Source of the DNA: Calocera cornea HHB12733
Lineage: Eukaryota > Basidiomycota > Dacrymycetes > Dacrymycetales > Dacrymycetaceae
DNA length: 64,000 nucleotides
NCBI GenBank assembly: GCA_001632435.1
Contig: KV423980.1
Location: 104,099 to 168,098, forward strand
Direction: 5' to 3'
Positions 1-13,090 of the stretch are shown here, one piece after another. Position 1 is the first letter of the stretch. Each line of letters opens with the position of its first letter. Under the pieces are notes generated by a model. That model had not been told where the DNA came from. It did not search any database and worked only from the letters and a program-made list of their open reading frames with translations. The position numbers were made by a program, and so were the translations under genes.

Positions 1-1
1 C

Positions 2-1252
2 AAAGACGTGTGGTTCCCCAACCTGCGTAAACTATCAATCTGCAAGCCGAACAGACTAGATGTTCTGATGCTAGTGGCGAACTTCATCGTTCCTTCGTTG
101 CAGGACATTTCTCTCGACATACCTCGAGCAAACTCGCCTCTCGAGATCGGTCTGGCATGGTCATTCGCTGTGGAGTCGCTTCTGCGCCAGATCGGAAATT
201 CTGTGCAGTGCCTCGGCACGCTGTCACTTACCGGTGATATGAGCAACGAACCTCGCTGCGAACGCTCCCTCGTAGCCTTGCTCTCGGGATCGCGACTAAC
301 CAACTTCTGCTGCTCTCCTGCGATTCTCACTCAACACGTGGCGCGGCAAGCGGCGAGCCTCTATTCCCTCGTTGAACTGACTGTAGATGATGTTCCGGCG
401 CTTCCGCAGGGCTTCTACGACCGGATTCCCAGCATATGCTCTCAATCTCAAAACTTCCTCTCTCTCCAACGATTGAGGGTCTCCGGACGGCTTTTTGTCG
501 TTTTGGATCTCCTCCATATCGTCAAAGCCGAGCTATCCAGTCTGCAGATCAACATCAGCTCCCGCGAACCGAAGCGCATGACGAAGGTGCAATATCAGGA
601 GTTATTCAGCCTTGTGGCTCAACACTTTCTCAACCTGGACGATATTACTATTGAGATCCACGATCGTCCCGGGGACGAAGCTCTGCTATTATCGCACACG
701 TACCCGCTCCATCGTTGCCGCTTACTTGTCAATGTCTTCTTCAAGTACCACTCACCCGCTGGACATGGATTGCAAGTCTGCGATGCCGACATCAAGCAGA
801 TGGCAAAAAGCTGGCCCTCGCTTCGCAGTCTCAGGCTCTACTGGCCATACCAACGCGGTGCTGGAGGACGTTCAGAGCTTCCATCAGCGAAGTGTCTAGT
901 AGATCTTAGAGCTCACTGCCCAGAACTCCGACGGCTCCGCCTTTCTTCATTCCGGTTTGAAGGCAAATTCCCGGCCGTACCTAGCACTTCAGCCCCGCAA
1001 CATTCGGTCTACCTGTGGGTACAGTCGCCAGAGGAGCTCCCAGATGTCGACGGCGCAGCAATATTTCTTAACCTACTGTGGCCACGTGTGCAGCTCTCCT
1101 GTCCCAGTGACATGTCGAGATGGAATAAGCTTGTGGATAGCGTCAAACTATTGCGGAGATATTGTCATTCTCGCGAGCGCGTTGAGGAGATCGCTGGTAG
1201 GAACGAATCTCCACCTAGACTGGTGCACGCTGTTACAGCGAAGCGCGGATGA
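2..1252 (+). CDS. F-box/LRR-like protein, 5' end cut by window edge
   Basis: The frame is open from the first complete codon and ends at a TGA at 1250-1252, giving about 416 C-terminal residues. It has no ATG at its left edge, so the gene starts outside the window. The pattern matches the exon-2 part of the intact F-box gene at 13468-15158: a WFPNLRKL block near the start, a SFAVESLLR block, a LRAHCPELRRL block and a FLNLLWP block near the end. These are irregular leucine-rich repeats typical of the large basidiomycete F-box families, whose members are thought to act as SCF ubiquitin-ligase substrate adaptors; that role is inferred by family. The F-box itself would be in the missing first exon. 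I see no internal stop or frameshift. Confidence 0.65.
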   Translation, partial: KDVWFPNLRKLSICKPNRLDVLMLVANFIVPSLQDISLDIPRANSPLEIGLAWSFAVESLLRQIGNSVQCLGTLSLTGDMSNEPRCERSLVALLSGSRLTNFCCSPAILTQHVARQAASLYSLVELTVDDVPALPQGFYDRIPSICSQSQNFLSLQRLRVSGRLFVVLDLLHIVKAELSSLQINISSREPKRMTKVQYQELFSLVAQHFLNLDDITIEIHDRPGDEALLLSHTYPLHRCRLLVNVFFKYHSPAGHGLQVCDADIKQMAKSWPSLRSLRLYWPYQRGAGGRSELPSAKCLVDLRAHCPELRRLRLSSFRFEGKFPAVPSTSAPQHSVYLWVQSPEELPDVDGAAIFLNLLWPRVQLSCPSDMSRWNKLVDSVKLLRRYCHSRERVEEIAGRNESPPRLVHAVTAKRG

Positions 1253-1551
1253 GTAGATCAGAAGTACAGTACTGTAGCACACCCTTCCCGCCGCGAGTTC
1301 TGCGGTGGATGAAATAATAGCTCAAATACATATGTTCGCCGACCTGGGTCCCACGAGCCAGCGAGAGCAGCCATCTCTACATCCCGATGACCGATTGTGG
1401 CTGTGGTCGTACGGAATATGCCGACGGACGCAAAGGTGTGGAATAAAGGGGTTGGGGTGCGGTGGCAGACATGGATGTGTGAGTTGGTACTTGATCACCA
1501 CTGCGTGACCACATCCATATTCAATATTCCCACAAACAAACCACATCTCAC

Positions 1552-3204
1552 ATGCATCGGATCTGGACGATACTCGAGGTGGTGGGAATGATTGCCTCGA
1601 ACGCGCAAACAATGAGTACGCTCTCCAGTCTCGCTCAGACATCTCGAGTGTGCTTCCAGGCCGCCGCTCCAGTCCTCTGGAGGGAGCTCGACGACACCAA
1701 CTTGAACTTGTTCGGAGTTCTGTTTGTCAAAGGTCCAAATGGTGACCCTATGGTGTATATGCACTCTTCTTGAGAGTATCATGATGCCCGCCGCTAATTG
1801 TCGTCGTCGCCACCAGCACCTCATGACCTCGAGCCGCCAACGGTTTCTTCAATACAGCCTGTATACTCGTCGTCTCCGACTAAGCGACACGAAAGAGGAA
1901 GACTTCAGATAGTTGTCTCCACGGATAACGGTGGCAGATGGACTGCTGGCTAGCCAGCCCGCCAGCTGGTTTCCCAACTTGGAGCAACTTCACCTGTCCC
2001 AACTGAGCGCGAAAGCCCTCACCTTCTGGCTCTGCTTGGTAGTCCCATCTTTGAGGGAGATACACGTGGACACCCAAACTTTCGCTGGAGCCCCTACGCT
2101 CACTTATCACCTGGTTCTTGCTGTGGAATCAATCTTGAGAGCGATTGCGACCAGAGCGACTCGTCTGGACAGCTTCAGCTTGACTGGGCTGCAACGAGAT
2201 GACGAAATGTGTGAAGAAGGACTGCTGGCGTTGCTATCGACCCACCAGCCTCATTCATTGCGGCTGTTCATCACCAGTTTCACCGATCCTGTTGCGGAGG
2301 CCATCAGCCGGCTTCCATGGCTGGGAAGCCTGAGCTTGATGGAGTGCAACCCAAAGTCGAAGGGCGACTGCATTGGAATGAGACGGGTTAGACTGCAGCA
2401 ATTTTCCTCGCTGAGAACTGTCTCCGTCCGAGGAAGACCGACTGCGGTTTTGAATGTCTTACAGGCTCTTGGAGCGACGCTGTCATCCCTGAGGATCGCG
2501 ATCCTGTCGAAGCATCGCTTCGATTCCGAGAGGATCACGCGCGATCGTTACCTCCAGATATCCGAGCGCGTGGCGCAACGGTTCCTCACCATAGCCCAAC
2601 TGGGCTTCGAAGCCCCTTTGGCAAAGGAAGACGCTATCGTCTCCTTATCTTACTTCGAGGCGCTATCCCGCTGCTCGAATATGATGGAGTTCACTCTGTG
2701 TTCCCCAAAACGGCGGATGCAGCTGGACGACGTCGACCTTCGTGCCCTTGCGACGGGCTGGCCTTCGCTCCTCGTCCTCGGGTTGTACGAGCGTTTTCAC
2801 GTGGAGGCTTCCCCAGGGACGAAACAGCTGTCCTGGGAAGGTTTTATTATCCTTCGAGCTCACTGTCCCAGACTCCAACATCCCACATCACCTACTTCGA
2901 ATCCAGACCACCGTTGTCACTCCCTCCAACGCCGACCGTGTCCCAGCCTCCGTTTTGTCTTCGCCTCTTGGGCCCGCCGCCGGTGGCAGATGATGAAGTC
3001 CTTCGTGCTGCGGTGTTTCTAACCACGCTTTGGCCGATCGTCGCTCTCGGCTTCCGGTTTAAACAGGCTGACACGCCGCAATGGGGTGAACCACAGAAAA
3101 TCATTGACTTTCACAGCCATCGCCCGCGGAGCGTGCGGCTGCTGGAGCAAGGGAAGGGGGGGCTGGCTTCTTGGTTGAGGTTGTTCGCGGCAGGAATTGG
3201 CTGA
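1552..3204 (+). pseudogene. decayed F-box/LRR-like gene
   Basis: The ATG at 1552 opens an F-box-like exon (MHRIWTILEVV, then CFQAAAPVLWREL), followed by a probable intron after about 1770 and an acceptor near 1837. The second exon then reads QRFLQYSLYTRRL but hits an in-frame TAG at 1910-1912, directly before the WFPNLEQL block. After the LRAHCPRL block near 2870 the homologous frame jumps to another one, where the DDEVLRAAVFLTTLWP segment continues to the stop at 3204. Compared with the intact gene at 13468-15158 it therefore has one nonsense codon and one frameshift. Sequencing error could explain one lesion but hardly both. It lies tandem to the partial F-box gene just upstream. Confidence 0.7.
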
Positions 3205-3753
3205 CGATCTGAATGAGCAGTCCAGGACGAACAGTCCCACGACCTTGCCTCTCATCAAGATGGGACGCCGGGATAGAATCTAGTCTAGGATCACATGCTT
3301 TTACATTCTCTCGCTGATCTTTTCATTTCTCTTCGTTGTTCTCTTTGATCGTTGTTAGCCCATATGAGTCAATCAGTTCTTGCAATATATGACACCTTCA
3401 AACGTTTACATGTGGCCGATAGCGCTCAGACGCGCGTCTGCATCGATGCTCTGGACCAATTCAAGACATGGGCAACGTCCCTCCATCGTCGTTGTAAGGC
3501 GGGTCGGTCCGTACACACAACCGTTGTCATACCGGATCCAGTCTCCTCAACATCATTCATTCATTCCATTCATCTCCCTCTCGCTACTCCTAGATCACCA
3601 TCGTACGCTCCCCAACATCTCCATCTCCCACCAGCCTGCAACAGCAGCTCCCTCCTCTCCCAGCCCTCCCCTCACGCTCCCAAGCACAGCACGCCTGCCC
3701 CAGCCCCCCGTCAGACAACCCCCCGTCCCCCCATCTTCCCCACCCTCCACGCA
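3205..3753. other. intergenic, probable 3' UTR of DCP1
   Basis: No gene is supported here. The part next to 3754 is C- and T-rich on the plus strand (3590-3750) and lies just past the DCP1 stop codon, so part of it is probably its 3' untranslated region. Confidence 0.4.
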
Positions 3754-5511
3754 TCACCCCGGGCCGGGGCGAACCTCGCCGCTCCCCGTCCTCCTCACAT
3801 ACTCCTCCCAAAGGCCCTTCGTCCACTCCCTATCCGTATGGATGAGCCTCAGCACCTCCTGCACAAACTCCCTCTGGGAGATACACTCCCTCTCCTCCCG
3901 GGCCTGGGCCTGAGCCTGGGCCTGGGCCATCTTGTCCGCCAACGCGTCCTTGACGAGCTCGGGCGCGACGAGCAGCTGGCTGTTCAGCGCCGGCTGGGGG
4001 ATATACTGATTCTGCACGGCCGAGGGCGGGAGGTGCGCGCTCTTCTTCCGCGCATGCCCGTTCTTCCCCTCCTTCTCCTTCTCCTTCTCCTTGCCCTCCC
4101 TGCCCTGCCCCTGCGCAGGCGGGTGAAGCACCCCCGCGCTGGTCCCCGACGCCTGCGACTGCGCAAGCAACGCGCTCGCCGGCGGGGTGGGCGCAGCCGG
4201 CGCGGGCCCAGAGAGCAGTCCGAAGATCTGCTTGAGGCTCATCGTCGGGTCCTGCGGTGCGCCGTCCTGCCCTGCCAGCGCCGCCGCGAAATCGGCGATG
4301 CCCTCCCTCCCGAGCCCCTGTGCGGGGTGCCCGTTCATCTGGCCCTGGAGCTGCGCGTTCGTCAGCTGCTCTTCCTGATTCGCGTCCTGTTGCGGCGGCA
4401 CGCTCTTCGGTCTTCTGGGCTTCTTCCCCTTGCCGGAGGTGGTACTGGGGCCGGGGCCGGGGCCGGTGCCGGTGCTGGAGCTCGGTGGCTCCCGTCCACG
4501 GGGTGCGCCGGGGCCGGTGGACGCGGTCAGGATCTGCTTTGCGGGCGGAGCAGAGTCCTTGCCCGAGACGGACTCGCCTCGCCGCCTCCCCTGCTGGCGG
4601 GTTGGCGGGCCCTGCGCTGATCCTGCCGCAAGCGGGGGTGCGGGTGCGGGTGCGGAAGTGGGCGGGGCGGGGGAGGAGGAGGCGGTGTTTGTAGATGTGG
4701 ATGGGCCGAGGAGGCCCTGGAAGAGCTCGTCGACTGTCTGCGGCTGGGGCTTGCCGGACGGGAGGAGGACGGGCGTCTCGGGCGGTGCGGCTGTTCCGGG
4801 GTCCAGCTCGAGCTGGTGATAACTAGCACAAGGCGTCAGCCTCCTCCCACATCCCACTTCCCCCAAAGCAGCAGCCAAGCGCGAACAGCGGCATGGCATG
4901 GCATGGCATGGCTGGGAGAGCAAGGGAGAAGACGCACTACAAGAACTTGTCTGCGAGCCGCTTCCGCTGATCGGGCTCAAACACCCACAAGCCCCAGATC
5001 TCGGCGGACCCCTCGCCCTGGAAGATGATAAAGTCGGACTTGTACTCGAACTTGTCGCCGGCGCGGAAGACGTGCTTGAAGTCGGAGAGGCCTTCGCGGT
5101 TCAGGATGTAGAAGCCGTGTGGCGGGGGGGTGTCGCTGCGAGCAGGGGGGAGCGGCGGGTCAGTGGGATGTGGGGGAGGGAGGGGAGGGAAGGAGGGGGG
5201 ACGCACTACTCGACGAGGAACATGCTCCCTTCGACATGCACGTCCTTCTTGCTCCACTCGCGCGCTTTCGACTCGGGGTCATCGGGGTTCTTCAGTATAC
5301 TCCTGCGCAGAGCGTGTCAGCGCCCATTGCTCCTCTCGTAAGAGCCCCGACGGTTGATGCAAGGGCAAGGAGGACCGAGCAGGGGTAGGACGCACCGGTA
5401 CAGCACGACATAAGAGGCCTGGTCGTAGATGTCTGTTATCTGCGGGCAGTGGCGCCGGAGGACCTTGAGGTTGAGCGCGTTCAGCTGGGCGGGGGCGAGC
5501 GGGTGGGGCAT
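3754..5511 (-). CDS. DCP1: mRNA-decapping enzyme subunit Dcp1
   Basis: Dcp1 activates the Dcp2 decapping enzyme in cytoplasmic mRNA decay. Exons read complement(join(3754..4822, 4938..5135, 5207..5302, 5396..5511)); all phases fit and give 492 residues from the ATG at 5509-5511. Residues 1-140 form the EVH1-like fold: the LKVLRRHCPQITDIYD helix, VEGSMFLVEY, GFYILNREGL and IWGLWVFEP. A long proline/alanine-rich low-complexity middle follows. The C-terminus carries the helix FVQEVLRLIHTDREW and LWEEYVRR, which matches the Dcp1 trimerisation segment. The protein is longer than yeast Dcp1 because of the low-complexity insert, as is usual in basidiomycetes. All donors are GTGCGT. Intron 3 contains a short GGCAT tandem (about 4889-4911). 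A decayed copy lies at 12450-13090. Confidence 0.9.
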
Positions 5512-5955
5512 CCTGCTCTACAGTGGGATTGGGGGGCGGGAGGAGGGGGGTTGGGGACGGGGTTGGGCGTGGTGGGCGCTGGTGGTGGTGGTAGTGTTGC
5601 GGGCGGTAGGGTGCTGGTGATGATGGACGTGGTTGTGGGTGTGCTGTGGATGTTGTGATGGACACCGGGGATGGTGTGCCAGTGCACGATGTACGTTGTG
5701 CGGTGTAGACAGTATAGCGGGTCCGGCGGCGGGGGCGAGTGTGGTCTGGTAGAGTGTGCACCCGAGGGCTCAGTCGAGTTGAGTTGCGTTCACGTCACCG
5801 CCGGTCAAGCCCACGCACGGCCGGGGGCATTCACTCGAGCGCTTCCGGAAGGTACACAGCCACGCACAACTCGGTGCTGCCATCCTGGATTCCCGGTGAC
5901 CCTGAACAGGCTCTGACGAGGGCGGCCTCGTGCTTGCCGCCCGGAATGGGCCAAG

Positions 5956-5963
5956 CATAAATA
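5956..5963 (+). promoter_or_regulatory. TATA-like box of the PLAC8 gene at 6094
   Basis: CATAAATA lies 131 bases before the ATG of the PLAC8 gene. The interval 5512-6093 holds no other gene and must serve as the divergent promoter of DCP1 and this gene. Confidence 0.4.
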
Positions 5964-6093
5964 CCCCATTGTCGTAGCGCACGCCGCAGACGATACAGTA
6001 CCGCCCCGTTCGCTCGCTGGCAATCCAACGTCGGTCCCTTGCTGCTCCTTCCCACTAGCACTCTCTCCAATCCCCCGCGGCAGTGACCCGAGC

Positions 6094-7002
6094 ATGGCCT
6101 ACCCCCGCCCCACCGCCGACAACGGCTACGCCAAACCGTACCCGCCTCCCCCAGGCGCCCCGGGCGCCCCTCCCCCAGTCTACCCGGCGTACGCCCAGCA
6201 ACCCGCGCCCAAAGCAGAGATGCAAGCCCGCGCCCCTCTCCCCGCGGGGAGGGAGTCGGCCCCCGCGTACCACGAGGGGCGGAACGGGGGTGCGCACTGG
6301 CACACGGGGCTGCTAGCGTGCTGCGGGGCCGTGGACGTCTGTGAGCCCCGTCTCCGTTCCGCACTTCCCCACTTCCCACTTCGCCCAGCAGAGCAGCTTC
6401 TTTCTTTCCGATTTCAAGTTTTCAAGTTCGGCGACGACCATGCGATGCTAACGTGCGCGACCGCAGGCTGCCCAGCGTGCTTCTGCCCCTGCCTGACCTA
6501 CGCGTCCAACGTCCAGCGGCTGCACGCGCTCAACAGCACCGGGCAGCCCGCGCGCGACCCGGGCGGGGCGAACGGCGACTGCGCGCTGTACGCGGGGCTG
6601 ACTGTGCTGGGGTGCTGGGGGTGGGTGCTGGGCAGGGGGGTGCGGCGCGGGGTGCGGGAGCGGTAAGCTGCACCAGTGGCGGAACGCTCGGCGCTGTTCC
6701 CGTGGCTGACATGCGCTGGTCCTGTGGTACGTAGGTATACCATCCCCGGCAGCGCCGCCTCCGACTGCCTCGCAACGAGCCTCCTCGCGCCCTGCTCGCT
6801 GACGCAAGAGTCGCTCGAGCTGCAGATGGAGGAGCGGCGGCTGCTCACCGCGCGCCTGCAGGGCACGGCGGGGATCTACGGCCTGGGCCCGACGGACGAC
6901 CCGGACGGGGTGGCGGCCGATCCGGTCGGGTGCGGCGAGGTGTGCTGCTGCTGCTGTGCGACGGTGGCGCGGGCGGGCGGGAGGGGCGCGTGCTGGTGGT
7001 GA
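6094..7002 (+). CDS. PLAC8-family cysteine-rich protein
   Basis: Exons are 6094-6340, 6467-6662 and 6735-7002 (236 residues; donors GTGAGC and GTAAGC, phases consistent). Residues 1-70 are proline/alanine-rich. The PLAC8 domain follows: CCPACFCPCLTYASN, then a short hydrophobic stretch around GLTVLGCWGWVLG, then RERYTIPGSAASDC with a second cysteine block. The C-terminus adds another cysteine cluster (CGEVCCCCCA), which may be a lipidation site. Fungal PLAC8 proteins are small membrane-associated proteins linked to cell size and to metal (cadmium, zinc) resistance; the role here is inferred from the family only. A better-conserved paralogue lies at 16468-17111. The stretch 7003-7234 that follows, up to the converging TRM44 gene, shows no gene. 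Confidence 0.8.
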
Positions 7003-7234
7003 GCAGGTTGCGGGTGAGCCGGCCAGGGCTGGGCTGGCCGTGCCTGGCTTGCGTTGCGTTGCGTTGCACACTGCTGGACGAGCGCAGGACGAGGTTGGTG
7101 GATACCAAGCTGGAGGATACCCCTACCCCTCGAATTATGACTACTGACGTATTCGGTACACCATCTACCCCAGTGCATGTTTACCGTGCGCCCATGTCTC
7201 CGGCGGCGCTGGGAGGCTGCCCGGCCGGCTGAAG

Positions 7235-9111
7235 CTAATGATGCCCCTTGCCCTCCCTGACCTTGAACCCCCCGCCGCGCCTGATCTCCTCGAGCTTCTC
7301 CCGCGCCCAGAGCAGTCCCTCCGCGGGCGTTATGAGCGGCGGCGGTGGTGGTCGCGGCGGGGTTGCTGGGCGCCCGTCGGTGGCGGCTGCGGGGGGTGGG
7401 GGAGGGTCGTCATGGACCGTCAGGCCGCTCATGCCCTCCTGCAGCTGCAGACGCGGCTCCTCAGCCCCCTCCTGAGGCTTCGCAGTGCCCTCCTCCCCCT
7501 CTCCCTCTGCCTCTCCTAATGTGCCCGCCCCGCCCGCCCGCCGCCCCACCAACCCCCAGTTCCTCGTACTGGGCATCCGGAGCGCCTCGACGCCGACCTG
7601 CCAGCCCAAGCGCCGTGCGACGTCCTCCATCCAGACCAAGTACGCCCTGACCCTCCCTGCGCCCTCTCCGCCCTCGTCCATCCTGCGCTCCACCTCGCTG
7701 CCCGCCAGCTTGGAGCGGTAGGAGGGCGCGGTGAACCGGCCCGTGAAGGTGTACGGGCAGCAGGGGATGACGAGCCACGCCGAGGCGGCGCACAGGGTGG
7801 CCAGGAGCGGCACGTACGGCGTCAGCTCGTCCGCGTGGTTGCCGATCAGGAATGCGTGCTCCGGGAGCGGCGGCGTGACGGGCGGGGAGGACAGCGGGGT
7901 GATGGGCGTGGTGTGCAGCTGCTGCTGCGTGCTCGCCGGGTACGTCGCCCACGTCTTGCGCGCGCTCAGGTCCACACCGTACCCCGTGTAGCCCTGGGCG
8001 GGGTTAGTGCGTGTATGCGGCAGGAGCGGAGGGGGAGGTACTTCCTGCAGGAGGATGTGCACGAGCAGCCCGTTCCCACACCCGAGGTCTACGAACCCGC
8101 CCGGGGGGCGGCCCCAGGTGCGCCACGCGCCCTCCTCCGCCTCTGCCTGGGCGGCCCCGTCCCCGGCTGGCGGCGGTCTCGCCTGCTCCAGCGGCGGATA
8201 GTCCGCCTTCCACAGCAGCATGAGGAACGCTGCGATGGCGACGTCCTACGCAGGGCGAGTCAGCACGCAGCGCCGGGGGTCGGGGGAAGCCGTACGAGCT
8301 CGGCCTTCTTCACCTCGAACACGTGTTTCCGCGGGTCCGTCCCGAGCGGCCAGGAGGAGACATGGTGCTTGTGCCTGCGCTTGAGCAGGAGGTACAGGTC
8401 CTGGTACGCCTCGCGCGGGACGAGCACGTCGTGCCGCACGCGTTTCTTGTACCCGGCATGGTGGCCCGAGGAGTGCCTGTGCGCGGTCTCGAGCAGGTGC
8501 AGGAGGGTGCGGGAGAGGCGGGAGGCGGGGTCGAGCGGGTTTGAGGAGGCGGACGAGGAGGGGAGGACGACTTCGATGCGGAGCTCGCCGAGCTCTTCCG
8601 GCCCGCCGTCTTCTGCCGCCGGGAGGGGGGCGGGGTGGGCGATGTACATGAGCGCGAGGCGGTCCACGTCCGGGTGGTAGTACGGCGGCCTCACGCCCTC
8701 CCGCAGCTCGGGGATGAGGACAAGCATGTCCCCCTCCTCCCCGGGCGCGCTCGGGCGGTACCGGACGCAGGTCTGCACGAGCTCGGCATCCCTCTCCGGC
8801 ACGCGCGGGAGGAGGATCCTGCGGGTGACGTCGACGGGGCGCCAGCCGGGGAAGAGCTCTGTGGTGGCTGGGATGGGCGGGGTGGGCGGGGGGAGGGTGT
8901 CTGCGCGCAGGATGAGGGGCCCGGAGTGCTCTGGGTGGCGGAGGAGGGCGGTGAGGGTCGCGGCGAAGGAGGCGCAGGCGAAGTGCGCCGGGGCGGAGAG
9001 GACGGGCTGCCATGCGCCCCCGCGGCTCGATGCGGCGTGGGGCGGGGAGAGGACCGACCGCGAGCCGGCCTGGCCGGTCGGGACGAACTTTGGCCCGGGC
9101 GAGGCGCACAT
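7235..9111 (-). CDS. TRM44: tRNA(Ser) uridine-44 2'-O-methyltransferase Trm44
   Basis: Exons complement(join(7235..8245, 8296..9111)); the donor GTACGG and acceptor GTAG join in phase 0, giving 608 residues. The first ATG of the frame is at 9109-9111 (an upstream GTG at 9126 is not used). The protein carries the family's N-terminal half with PYYHPDVDRLALMYI and EAYQDLYLLLKRRHK. The junction motif DVAIAAFLMLLWK follows. Next is the AdoMet-binding loop FVDLGCGNGLLVHIL (about residues 323-337), a GYGVDLSARKTW block, FLIGNHADELTPYVP and the WLVIPCCPYTF segment. Trm44 makes the 2'-O-methyl-U44 mark of serine tRNA in the cytoplasm. The C-terminus is extended and proline-rich. It is transcribed toward the PLAC8 gene and shares the 9112-9536 promoter interval with the isomerase gene. 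Confidence 0.88.
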
Positions 9112-9374
9112 CGCGAGGGGGAACACAGCGGGAGGCCGGACGACGAGGAGCGGTCTAAGCGGGTCACCACACCCTCCGGGAGATTACGTCCGTGGCGGTG
9201 GTCGCTATCAGCAGCCAGCCCACGCAGCCTATCCACCCGTGAGCACGCTGTCCCCTGCACCACATTCTTCCGCCCTCACCACCGTGCTCCCTATCCTGTC
9301 CGTGTCACCACCACCACCAGCCAGCCAGCCAGCCAGCACGCACGCACAATCACCCAGCGAAGGCACATTAAGCA

Positions 9375-9382
9375 TATATAAA
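9375..9382 (+). promoter_or_regulatory. TATA box of the glucose-6-phosphate isomerase gene
   Basis: TATATAAA lies 162 bases before the isomerase ATG. Just upstream (about 9310-9350) are short CCA, CCAG and CACG tandem runs. The 9112-9536 interval holds no other gene. Confidence 0.55.
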
Positions 9383-9536
9383 CGTGCGCCGCGGCTTCGC
9401 AAGGGTCTGTCTGCATACACCGCTGACTCGCGGCATACTGTACTACATACAGCTCGACCGGGTCCCACATCGTACCTCACATCACCTCCCTCCCCATCAC
9501 CACCCACCCCATCACCACCCACCCCACGAACCCAAC

Positions 9537-11368
<1,832 letters not shown>

Positions 11369-11592
11369 CGGGGCGCCTCCTCCGGCCGGCCGCCGCCTGG
11401 GACAGCCCGGCTGTGATGCCGGCATGCATCCCTCCTTCATCTGATCGCGTGTTCGCAGATTATAAACGTGGTAACGCAGAAAAAAAAGACTGAATCACTT
11501 AGTATGGGTCCTGCAACTAGCAAAGAGAATGGAAAAGAGAGAAGAAATGATCAATGTGGTTCTAGACTGATTTTGCGCAGCTACGAGCTGCA

Positions 11593-12365
11593 GGGGAGAG
11601 GAACGGGTGCCTCCGGACCGGTCCAACCAGGCGCGGCGCCAAGCTGCTCGACAGCAGAATGTATGACTTCTGCCGGCATTCACTTCGCTGGCATTCAGTT
11701 TTGCTGTGGGTTTCGAAGCCCCGCGAGAAAATGGGAGATCGCGCAACTGTTTCAGGAGCGCGGATCCCTGGCCAACGGAGTTGAGCCAGGTCTCTCAGGG
11801 CAAAAGTGGGATAAAAGTAAGGGTCCAGGTCGTCTCGCAACCTTCTAGAACGTTCTTTCAGCTCGTCCTCATAGAATGCTGTGCTGGCTGCAGCCTATGG
11901 TCTACCGACAGTATCCAACCCTCAAACATGCTCAGTAGCATGCTCAACCACTCCGGTTGTGTATAGGCAAGCGAGCTGCCCCGGGGCCGGGTGGGTGGGT
12001 GGGGCCCCGGGGCAGTGAGCAACCTGCTGTACTTCCTCTCCTTTGCTGTAGAACATTTCTGTTCCTTCACTTTTTGTTGCGCAGGGATTGCGCCAGGCGG
12101 GTGCCATAGTATCATTGCACATGCTTATTATATGACATGAGAATAGTGGGATCACTGTGTGCTAATTACAGTTTCCATTGGCATCTGCCCGAAGCAGCGC
12201 TCCAAACGGGCGAGCGGAGCGAGTCCGTTTGGAGGGGTGCGGCAGGCGGGATTCACATACACCCCATCCCGTTGGCCAGGGCTCCCGGAGGGTTATCCTA
12301 TGATGACTCCGCGGCTTCAATTCGGCGCGGCTTCAGTTCCGCGCGTCAACTCTTCCACCAAGTCC
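11593..12365 (+). repeat. dispersed repeat, copy A, split by a TIR element
   Basis: The segments 11593-11765 and 12298-12365 together match the uninterrupted stretch 23045-23280, at roughly three-quarters identity or better by eye. Shared blocks include TTCAGTTTTGCTG and GACTCCGCGGCTTCAATTCG. A third, partial copy of its first part lies inverted near 47770-47850. No coding capacity is supported. The remainder of 11369-11592 shows nothing. Confidence 0.6.
11762..12285. mobile_element. 524-bp non-autonomous element with 17-bp TIRs
   Basis: The left end GGATCCCTGGCCAACGG (11762-11778) and the reverse complement of the right end (12269-12285) differ at one base. The element sits inside the repeat that is uninterrupted at 23045-23280, which shows that it was inserted. 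I cannot see a clean target-site duplication: about 12 extra bases lie between the right terminus and the resumed repeat, so boundaries are approximate. No ORF of note. It is MITE-like; superfamily not assigned. Confidence 0.5.
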
Positions 12366-12449
12366 TTTCTAGTAACTTAGTGCACGTCCCCTCTCACCAA
12401 TCACAACACACCATGATATGTGCTTAACCATGCTCCTATCCCATTCTAC

Positions 12450-13090
12450 TGCAGCAACGCCAACTCGAGACAACCCTTCTACTGCCAGAGTGGCGAAGAC
12501 CTGTTTGGCTTCAAGCATGTATTCCCAGCCCGCCACGCGTCCCCGTACAAGTCCGACTACATCACCCCACAACCAGTCCCCCGCCCGAAACTCCCGCTCT
12601 CCTCCTGGCCGGCAAGCCCAACCGCAGAGTGTTGAAGGACCTTCCCACAACCACCGAGGCCCGTCCACGTCCACCACTTTCTCCCCTGCCTCGGCACCGT
12701 GCAATCAGTAACCAGTCCGGACCGGGGCGCGACGAATACGCGTCAGGGAAAGACTAGCTTACTGAGCTCATCCCGCTGACTAGGCGAATCTTAACCACCT
12801 CCACCAGCCCTGGCGCACGGCGCGTCACATCCAGCTGCTCGTCGTGCCCGAGTGAGAGACACGTTGGTGGAGAAGATGCTATCGGTGTCGTGCTAGGGCG
12901 GGCGGGCGGGAGAGGCAAGGAGGTAGGAGTGTATCTCCCAGAGGGACTTTGTGCTAGACCTGACGAGGGTTATCCAACACACGCATAAGGAGTGGACGAA
13001 GGTGTTGTGGAAGGAGTATGTGAGGAGGATGGGGAAGGCGGAGGCAGAGGCGGGGTCATGCGCGGGTGGGAGCGAGCCGATGGACCCACG
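12450..13090 (+). pseudogene. decayed partial copy of DCP1
   Basis: Three collinear blocks match DCP1 (3754-5511) in order. Near 12480-12570 is PFYCQSGEDLFGFKHVF, against GFYILNREGLSDFKHVF. Near 12600-12700 is a SVEGPSHNHRGPSTST stretch, against the GLLGPSTST region. Near 12820-13060 the piece matches the C-terminus and ends HKEWTKVLWKEYVRR. The blocks are in different frames, the second half of the EVH1 domain is missing, and internal stops are present. It is therefore a relic of a duplicated DCP1 on the opposite strand about 7 kb away. The flanks (12366-12449 and 13091-13467) show no gene. Confidence 0.75.

Noticed and set aside
7485..8680. Long Ala/Arg/Pro-rich ORFs on the plus strand
   Set aside because: They are GC-rich shadows of TRM44, whose family motifs and splice sites are on the minus strand.
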